Assembly: GCA_035610835.1 (NCBI GenBank)
Contig: CM069449.1
Coordinates: 64,814,292-64,878,291, forward strand
Length of the DNA stretch: 64,000 nucleotides
Source: Ophiura sarsii
Lineage: Eukaryota; Echinodermata; Ophiuroidea; Amphilepidida; Ophiuridae
Reading direction: 5' to 3'
The notes beneath the pieces are model-generated. The model was given only the letters and a program-made list of their open reading frames with translations, had not been told where the DNA came from and did not search any database. Made by a program: the position numbers and the translations under genes. This document shows positions 56,156 through 64,000 of this stretch, piece by piece. The stretch's first letter is position 1. Each line of letters begins with the position of its first letter.

Positions 56156-57600
56156 TGTGATAGCAATGTATTGTGTGTTGATGTGCTATATACAGGGTGA
56201 GTCAGAAAGAACGGGTACTGTTTTCATAAAAACGTCAGAAAAGATCTAGGCATTCATATTCCAAATAATTGTAGCGCCGTCAAGGCCTATACTTTGACTT
56301 TCATTCAAAAGAAGAATTTTTAAAGTCAATCATTTCGTTATCATGTTACACTAATTTGAGTAAAGCCCCAAAATCTGAAGTAAATCCACGGAATGGTCGA
56401 ATCATCCTAAAAATATTCAAATGGGGTTTACCACGTGAATCAGTAGGTATGCCTCCTTTTACTTTACTTCTTGATCTCAGGCTTTTTATTACTCATAATT
56501 ACACAGATCTATTTATTTCCAGTCATTTTAAAATATTGAATCCAACATTCATGTACCTTTTCAGATTTTTCATTAATTTCGTTGGTTAGCATCTCTGAAT
56601 CAGGCAGCCAACAATACTATATGGGTTATTTCCATCCTGTGGATTGGCTTTAACATACCAGGTTCTACTCAAATGGTTGCAACTTTATGACGCAATGTTC
56701 GAATTCAAAAATTCTTTTTTTGAATGAAAGCCAAATATGTGTTCTTTGTAACACTATATTTCGTTTTGAATATGCATGCCTAATATTTCGGCGGCGCTTT
56801 TGCCAAAAAGTGCCCGTTCTTTCTGACTTACCCTGTACTACTGATAGCAATGTATTGTGTGTTAATGTGCTATCTACTACTGATAGCAATGTATTGTGTG
56901 TTGATGTGCTATATACTACTGATAGCAATGTACTGTGTTTGTTGATGTGCTGTCTACTGCTGATAGCAATGTATTGTGTGTTTATGTGCTATCTACTACT
57001 GATAGCAATGTATTGATGTGCTATCTACTACTGATAGCAATGTACTGTGTTGATGTGCTGTCTACTGCTGATAGCAATGTATTGTGTGTTGATGTGCTAT
57101 CTACTACTGATAGCAATGTATTGTGTGTTGATGTGCTATCTACTACTGATAGCAATGTATTGTGTGTTGATGTGCTATCTACTACTGATAGCAATGTATT
57201 GTGTGTTGATGTGCTATCTACTACTGATAGCAATGTATTGTGTGTTGATGTGCTGTCTACTGCTGATAGCAATGTATTGTGTGTTGATGTGCTATCTACT
57301 GCTGATAGCAATGTATTGTGAATGTTGATGTGCTATACTACTGATAGCAATGTACTGTGTGTATTGCTGTGCTATCTTCTACTGATAGCAATGTACTGTG
57401 TTTGTTGATGTGCTGTCTACTGCTGATAGCAATGTATGTACGGGGTGTGTTGATGTGCTATATACTACTGATGCACTGTGTGCATTGATGTGCTGTCTAC
57501 TACTGATAGCAATGTAGGTACTGTGTGTGGGGTGTGCTATCTACTACTAATAGCAATGCACTGAGTGTGTTGATGTGCTGTCTACTGCTGATTTCAGCAT
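56156..57600 (+). repeat. 39-bp satellite array 1 (interrupted by a mariner-like element)
   Basis: Units of the form GATAGCAATGTATTGTGTGTTGATGTGCTATCTACTACT (given here as GATAGCAATGTATTGTGTG + TTGATGTGCTATCTACTACT). One unit lies at 56156-56190, the rest from 56838 to about 57600, becoming irregular after 57320. Reading frames inside (VLSTTDSNVLCVD in one, MCYLLLIAMYCVL in another) arise because 39 is a multiple of 3. Confidence 0.92.
56193..56835. mobile_element. Mariner-like non-autonomous element inside the satellite
   Basis: Ends CAGGGTGAGTCAGAAAGAAC and GTTCTTTCTGACTTACCCTG, flanked by TA at 56191-56192 and 56836-56837. Removing it and one TA restores the satellite unit (GTGCTATA-TA-CTACTGATAG). 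The 643-bp interior has no transposase. Confidence 0.92.
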
Positions 57601-58860
57601 GGTCAGGGTGTGAGGATATATTAGTTAATGTATAACATAGTGAAAAATCACTCTTTCGGGTAAGGAATGGGTCGATGAGGGTCCACTTCGAATGAGTGAT
57701 AAAGTCACTTCAAAAATTTCTGAAAACATTAATTCTGAAAGAGTCAATTGTAATGGGAATATCGGCTCTTTCAGTTAAAGATGTTATGTTGCATCTCACA
57801 CCACTTCATTCCCAGTATCCCGGTATCCAAGAAAGTGGCCCTATGCACCTAAAAAAACCCCAAAAAACAGAACAGGTGCTTTGTTAGATAATTCAAAATC
57901 AGTAACCAGAATTTAAATAACCGGAGACATACATTAAACAAGCAGATTTCTTCTCCATAATATAAAAAGCTCATTCATAATTTGTTTTTTATTTATGATA
58001 CTTTCAGTGACAAAACCTAGCGGCAGACTTGTTTTTTTTGTATGGGATGTCATTGATTTGTATTAAACACTGTGTGCTGTCGAAACCGGTCAGGCATGTA
58101 TGGATGGATGGTGAGATCACTTTAAAAGTGTCCATTGGATTTTTATGAATGAGATGTCATATTGTCGAGAGGAAATGTGCTTTTTTAATGTAGGCTATAT
58201 CTCAGATTTTTGATACAAATTACTTGACTGCTTTTAAATTAGCTAACATTAAAGCACCTGACCAGGAACTTTTTTGTGTGTTAGATGTATATGCCCTATG
58301 CTATTGGACTTGAATTCTACAGGTCACACAGATCCCAAAGATCCTAGATAGTCTTGTTATGCTCAGTTTTGTATATTTGGGTTTTTTGGTGTGTTTTTTA
58401 TAATCAACCTTTTAGTGTGTACAAAACTAGTTCCATTCACAAAATAGTATAGGGAAGCACAATCAGGTCGGTATATTCAAAGGCGTACAGAGCGATAAGC
58501 ACAATTTAAATTGTATAATATAGAAAACAATCATCCCATTACTGTGTGGTTCTTTTTTAACCCCTATTCCAAAAAAAAAGTACCTGCTTCAAATCGTGTA
58601 TAGTTCCTCCAATACAACACAATAGGATTTCATTTTAACTATTGATGAAGCAGGTGATGAATCTAAGTTCTGATCCTTGTATTGAACAGACTGCATCTAA
58701 AGGTGACTTAATGTTGACATAAACATTGAATAGCGAGCCAATCATGTCTATTGAAATCACTTTGAAATGTTGTGTAGAGCTGATACTATGCGCGTCTTGC
58801 CCACGCCTGTATGAATGGCATGTTAGAAAAGCCCATTAATAAATGTGGGTATTGGTACAT
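57600..58860. other. Between the two satellite arrays, no gene seen
   Basis: No recognisable exon or element ends. Confidence 0.4.
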
Positions 58861-58862
58861 GT

Positions 58863-58928
58863 ATAGTCTATTTGTCCATCACGAGACAGTGATGTTCATC
58901 ACTGTCTCGTGATGGACAAATAGACTAT
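58863..58928. repeat. Perfect 32-bp inverted repeat (hairpin)
   Basis: Arms ATAGTCTATTTGTCCATC-ACGAGACAGTGATG at 58863-58894 and 58897-58928 with a 2-base spacer. The core ATCACGAGACAGTGATG also occurs at about 29675-29691. Confidence 0.92.
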
Positions 58929-59209
58929 TGTCCTGGAACGAGTGACGTTTTTTTAATGAATTTTGAGAAGTTGTTTCATGACAGTGCAAAAGACTACACA
59001 GGCTTTTGTGTTCACCCTTCGCCATTCATAATCTGTGTAGTTTTCCGCACTGTCATTTATCAACAGATAACACATTATGATAAAGTCACAAATCAGCCAG
59101 TGGTCACATTTCTATTCTCTTTTTATTCAGCTACAACTATTTTCTACAATAACACAATTATCAACAGAGATAACAAAATTACAAAAATTACTTAAACAAT
59201 TCTGAGCCT

Positions 59210-59458
59210 TAACACTTTCCAGTTGGCTATTAGTTTTACCATACAAAAACGGGTTTTTCAGAAACATTTCCCAACTTTCAAAGTCTATCTCAAGGATTAC
59301 GGAACCAATACTAGGCATGTTTGTACTTATTGTGATGAATTTATCATAGTGAATCCAAATATGGTAATGAAAATTCAATATATTTGGACATTTTTGAAAC
59401 ATTTTGTGAAATTTTGGGAGTGTCGTCTGCGGACACCTGCTGCATGGAAAGTGTTAAA
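59210..59458. mobile_element. AACACTTTCCA-ended MITE, copy 2
   Basis: AACACTTTCCAGTTGGC to GCATGGAAAGTGTT; reverse orientation of 48461-48704. Confidence 0.82.
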
Positions 59459-59506
59459 GATGTAAACAAGTTGATACGGGTGTCCAAGAAGAACAAGTTT
59501 TTAATA

Positions 59507-60105
59507 CGGGTGTCCCAGAATGATTTACACTGAGAAAGCTGTGAATACCATTGTTATTGGTCAAAGTGATTGTGATTCTAACATCTACATATATTTAGTC
59601 TTTCATTTGAATTTTTGAAATTGAATGTCTGTAACAGAAATTATGGACTCATATGTATAGATAATAAATTCTAAGTTCGATCAAAACTAGCTCATTTAGG
59701 TTGATTTGAAACTCATAAAATTGACTATGAAGCTCAATATAAAGTGATGATGTGTCCTCATTTAATGTCCACTACAAAGTTAATATTCATCAAGTGTTTG
59801 TGATGTGCCATGAAACAAAACTTGTATGCTGTGAGGGAATTGTTCTGCTTACATGATTTAACCATACTTTCATAAGCAGCAGTTTTGAAGTTTGGTGTGA
59901 GTTTTATCAATTGAAATATGTTGAAAGTGAAAAACAGATTTTCACTGATTTTTAATAATATCATGATATATCAGAACGGCTAAAAATATCTTGATGAAAT
60001 TGAGAGAGTAAGTAGGAAACATGTTCCCCATTACACTGCAGGCATTATTTTTATGTGTGCCATAATTTGTTTCAAACGCAGTTAAAATCATTCTGGGACA
60101 CCCTG
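59507..60105. mobile_element. Second mariner-like non-autonomous element
   Basis: TA-flanked ends CGGGTGTCCCAGAATGATTT and AAATCATTCTGGGACACCCTG. No transposase frame. A second partial left end (ACGGGTGTCC) is at about 59475. Confidence 0.8.
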
Positions 60106-60411
60106 TACGTATTAATGTATGAACAGGTAATCAATTGGTAATACAGATTAAAATTTGAATCAAAATGTGGATGAAGCAATTTGACTCACCCATCACATCG
60201 GTTTTGCTAGTGACTGGTCAAATGTCTTGAAAAATATAAAAGCAAATGCTAAACTTCTATTCATCATATTTTCTGATTCCTCAGGCTAAATTTCAATTAT
60301 GAGGTATCAATTTAAAGCTTGATTTGTACATGTTTTGATGATGTTAAAAACAGACATTGGATAAAAGACCCCAAGACGTATATTTTGATGTGACTGTGAC
60401 GGGTCATATTT

Positions 60412-61375
60412 AAACTTTGCTGATAGCAATAAAATGTGTGTATTGATGTGCTATCTACTGCTGATAGCAATGTACTGTGTGTATTGATGTGCTATATACT
60501 GCTGATAGCAATGTACTGTGTGTATTGATGTGCTATCTACTACTGATAGCAATATACTGTGTGTATTGATGTGCTATCTACTGCTGATAGCAATGTACTG
60601 TGTGTATTGATGTGCTATATACTGCTGATAGCAATGTACTGTGTGTATTGATGTGCTATCTACTGCTGATAGCAATGTACTATGTGTGTTGATGTGCTAT
60701 CTACTGCTGATAGCAATGTACTATGTGTGTTGATGTGCTATCTACTGCTGATAGCAATGCACTGTGTGTATTGATGTGCTATCAACTGCTAATAGCAATG
60801 TACTGTGTGTATTGATGTACTATCTACTGCTGATAGCAATGTACTATGTGTGTTGATGTGCTATCTACTGCTGATAGCAATGTACTGTGTGTATTGATGT
60901 GCTATCTACTGCTGATAGCAATGCACTGTACGTGTTTATGTGCTTTCTGCTGCTGATAGCAATGCACTGTGTGTGTAGATAACTCCTGATAACAGGGGGT
61001 GCGTGTGTTGATGTGTTATCTACTACTGAGCAACGTACTGTGTGTGATTTGCTATCTACTTCTGATAGCAATGTACTGTGTGTAATGATGTGCTATCTAC
61101 TGCTGATAGCAATGTACTGTGTGTTGATGTGCTATCTACTACTGATAGCAATGCACTGTGTGATGTGCTATCTACTACTGATAGCAATGCACTGTGTGTA
61201 TTGATGTGCTATCTACTGCTGATAACAATGTACTGTGTGTTGATGTGCTATCTACTGCCGATAGCAATGTACTATGTGTGTTGATGTGCTATCTACTGCT
61301 GATAACAATGCACTGTGTAATGAAGTGCTATCTACTGCTGATAGCAATGTACTATGTGTGTTGATGTGCCGTAAA
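60412..61375 (+). repeat. 39-bp satellite array 2
   Basis: The same repeat as array 1 in the same orientation, with the variant GATAGCAATGTACTGTGTGT and ATTGATGTGCTATCTACTGCT; about two dozen units, some shortened. It is 2.8 kb from the end of array 1. Confidence 0.92.
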
Positions 61376-61379
61376 TCCA

Positions 61380-63070
61380 GCCAGATTGAGCAAATCTATA
61401 GTCACTCTACATATCTGATTCATTTCAAATCAATTGTGACACATCACATCAAACAGGTGCATCTTGCATAATTTTAAAGGAAAAACAAGAATATGACATA
61501 TTGAATGACATCTGACAGAATATTAAAAAGCAAGCTTTTCATAAAGATCTAAAGCAATATTTTTGAAAATATGAAGAAGAAAAAAAAAGGTATGATTTTC
61601 TTTTTATTTTACAAGTCAATTTGCTCTGTATCTTAAATAAGCCTGGCTGCCAAGATGTATCTTATGATGTGACGGGTCACACTTTTTTCATTAATAATCT
61701 TAACCAAATTACTGGCGAGACATAATTATTTACACTAGTTTTACAAAATTCACAAATTTGGTTTTCAACTTCGGTGAACCCAACTTCAAACAAAGTACCC
61801 TATATACATGTATTTTGTTAATATGGCCATGTGGCCAGAATATTAGATGTTTAGAACTTAAATACCCATAGCATAGGCAGTGGAAGCGTACCTCCCTAAA
61901 TGTCATGAAATCAATCCCCAATCATCCTCCACCCTTAACAATGAATTCTGATGTCTCCGCAGCCTCTGAACACTAGGAAACACATGTAAGAAGTACAGAT
62001 ATGTCTATAAATCAATAATACAAGCTTGTAGCGTGATCAAGGAAAATGAGTCGGAAGTCGCACACATTGATTTTGAGATATGACCAAAGAAAGGAACAAC
62101 TTTCTTTTGTTTTCTATTGTTTTTACAACAATTCCATCTCTTTGGAAGTGTCCCAAAAATGAGGCATTTTGAGCGAAATGAGTGGATTCATTCAAACAGT
62201 AGTAATCTTGAGTTATGGAAATAAATTTAGAATAGTACATGAATTGGGATGTATCTGAAGGCCATGGCTATCAATGGTAAAAGGACATGCCCATACGTGG
62301 AATGCATCGCTCACGAAAAAAGCAGTTCTTATGTGTGTTTATAAGAAATGACAGGTGATTTCAGTGTGCGCTCAATGGTAGATTTTATGCGCTGTATTAA
62401 AACCACTGAAATAAATGAATTGACACTTCCCCACAATATCAAGAACATAACTATATAAATTATATAAAGTGAAAAGATCACATTTTTATATGCCTTCTTT
62501 TGTCATGTTTGTTTATAAATTAGAATTGAGTTTACCTAAAAATGGAGATTTGTTAATTGTGCACGAAATGTGTGTACATGGCATGTTTGTACCGCGTGAC
62601 TTGTGCTATGCCTACTACAAGCTGTCCCAAAAAGATTAGTACACAACGATGCATGGAATGTTTGGGTTTTTTATGATGAAAATCAATGACAATAATAAAG
62701 GTTTATTATTTTTGTCATCAACTTTTACATATTGTAGCCTTTCATACAAATGTTATATCTTGACAAATCTTAATAAGGTTTCTCAAACTGAAGATGGGGG
62801 AAAAGTGAATTTGATTGGGATACACAACTTTAATATAAATATGACTTAAAAAAGGGGCATTGAGAGATACGTATGGGAGTGCGCCCTCAATTATCCTGGA
62901 AATCAGTTTTTTTGCATCAAAGTATAATACTTAGGCATATACTAACTACCCTCTGAAACAGTTTACCAACATTCGCCGTTCATCATTTAAAATGTCATGA
63001 TTTTCTTAGTTTCGATATGATGATATCGAAACTAGGTGCTGAATTCGGAAGTTATGCTATCGTTTTACTC
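61380..63070. other. Intergenic, minor repeats only
   Basis: A family E fragment (GATCAAGGAAAATGAGTCGG) starts near 62037. No gene seen. Confidence 0.45.
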
Positions 63071-63078
63071 ACGGTCTT

Positions 63079-63454
63079 TCAGTGGGGGAACTGCCCCCCT
63101 TGACCCCCCCTGACAGAATTTTTGGTGCCCCTGCCCTCCTTTGTGCCCCCGCCCCACTCTCCGGATGTAGTGCTTATATGCGTTATAAACATTTAAAAAT
63201 GACAATTTTTCGCAGGGTTTTTATAAATAAAGGAAAATTGTATAGAAAAACTGATTAAAACCCGGAGAGTTGACCATTATATGTTGACTGTTTTTGTGCT
63301 GCTTTTTGGACTGCGCAATTTTTTTTTTATCGTGCAACATTTTTTGATCTCACCCCCCACCCCCCCTCCCCCCACACCCCACAGATGACTGACCGGGAAA
63401 AATTTGGGGCAACCTTTGAAATCTTGCCCCCCCCTGAAAAAAATCCCAGCTACG
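63079..63454. mobile_element. hAT-like MITE family C, inverted copy
   Basis: Starts CAGTGGGGGAACTGCCCCCC and ends TCCCAGCTACGCCACTG. The interior (GCCCCCGCCCCACTCTCCGG, TAAAACCCGGAGAGTTGACC) is the reverse complement of the copy at 23444-23803. Confidence 0.82.
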
Positions 63455-63499
63455 CCACTGCAACCACCTAACAATGGAATCAAAGTTAGACCGGTTGTT

Positions 63500-63735
63500 T
63501 TAAGACGGGATAGGTAACATACTCAGGTGACCGGAAAAAAACCATGTTCTACCGGCAAATGGACCTCAGATAGGGACGTTTGGTCTGGCGTTGTTTTTTT
63601 GTTTTCCAAGCTTTTTCAAAAATGTTTCACTTTATTGTTGGGTGTTATTTTTTCAGATTTTTTCAAACCAAAAAATTAAAAAACAAATATTTTCAAAAAT
63701 GGGTCGGTCGGGCCTGTACTACGTGTTTTTCCTGC
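63500..63735. repeat. GGTCGG-family fragment
   Basis: GGTGACCGGAAAAAAACCAT, TTCTACCGGCAAATGGACCT and GGGTCGGTCGGGCCTG, related to 13775-13820 and 50590-50812. Confidence 0.5.
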
Positions 63736-64000
63736 CTAATCGCATATTATCTCCTGTCAACTACCCTAAAGTACTTGCCACCACCCCACCCCCCTCCCTC
63801 ATTATCAGGATAAAATTCCCTGTACACACTTTTAAATGACATTTTTATGTCAGCTGTTTAGCGGATATCAGTCCCTGATTGGCTAGATATGCCCGCATAT
63901 TCAAAGTGATAGACTTTGACACAGGCTGTTTATATCGTGATTCATAGTAGCCCATTGGACACAAATCTGCATTCATTTCCAAGGTTGGTCTAGCCTCTGC

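Noticed and set aside
56845..57330. Frames of 90-128 residues with a 13-residue period
   Set aside because: Direct translation of the 39-bp satellite; open because 39 is divisible by 3. Both strands are equally open.
60412..61375. Possible CRISPR-like array
   Set aside because: Units are contiguous with no unique spacers, and the genome is eukaryotic.
1..64000. rRNA genes, bacterial operons, phage or complete autonomous transposons
   Set aside because: None seen; only remnants of reverse transcriptase-type elements and non-autonomous DNA elements are present.

Overview
This is a piece of a large, AT-rich metazoan nuclear genome: spliced genes with small exons and long introns, no operons, and very many short non-autonomous transposons. 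The two recognisable host genes have animal-type intron-exon structure and are close to their vertebrate homologues. Repeat style (long foldback elements, MITEs with TTAA targets, hAT-type MITEs carrying long G runs, tRNA-derived SINEs, a Penelope-like fragment) suggests a marine invertebrate, possibly a non-vertebrate deuterostome, but the sequence alone does not fix the phylum.

Layout. 1-7,000: intergenic repeats. 7,024-22,250 (minus strand): TBCEL, a tubulin-folding cofactor E-like protein (leucine-rich repeats plus C-terminal ubiquitin-like domain). I reconstructed six coding exon positions with canonical splice sites and consistent phases. There are two intact, phase-compatible, mutually exclusive last exons, and a third, broken last-exon copy. 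About 22,300-31,450: intergenic DNA with transposons, including a 1.1-kb composite element and a 19-bp minisatellite. 31,747-41,704 (plus strand): a five-exon PRAF1/RABAC1-type prenylated Rab acceptor gene, in frame across all junctions (191 residues). TBCEL and the Rab acceptor gene are divergently oriented. 41,705-53,900: 3' flank and repeats. 53,906-54,319 (minus strand): the last coding exon of an unrecognised gene whose upstream exons are not identified here. 54,600-64,000: a LINE reverse-transcriptase remnant, two arrays of one 39-bp satellite, mariner-like elements and more MITEs.

The most unusual feature is in TBCEL. Almost every internal coding exon has partial tandem copies of its own edge, including splice sites, in a neighbouring intron, and the terminal ubiquitin-like exon exists three times. 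This looks like a locus undergoing repeated exon-scale tandem duplication, with later MITE and SINE insertions into the copies. In one case a CACTA-like MITE landed inside a splice donor and its 3-bp target duplication rebuilt it. The two host proteins act in different pathways (tubulin turnover; Rab and vesicle traffic), and nothing in the sequence suggests they work together.
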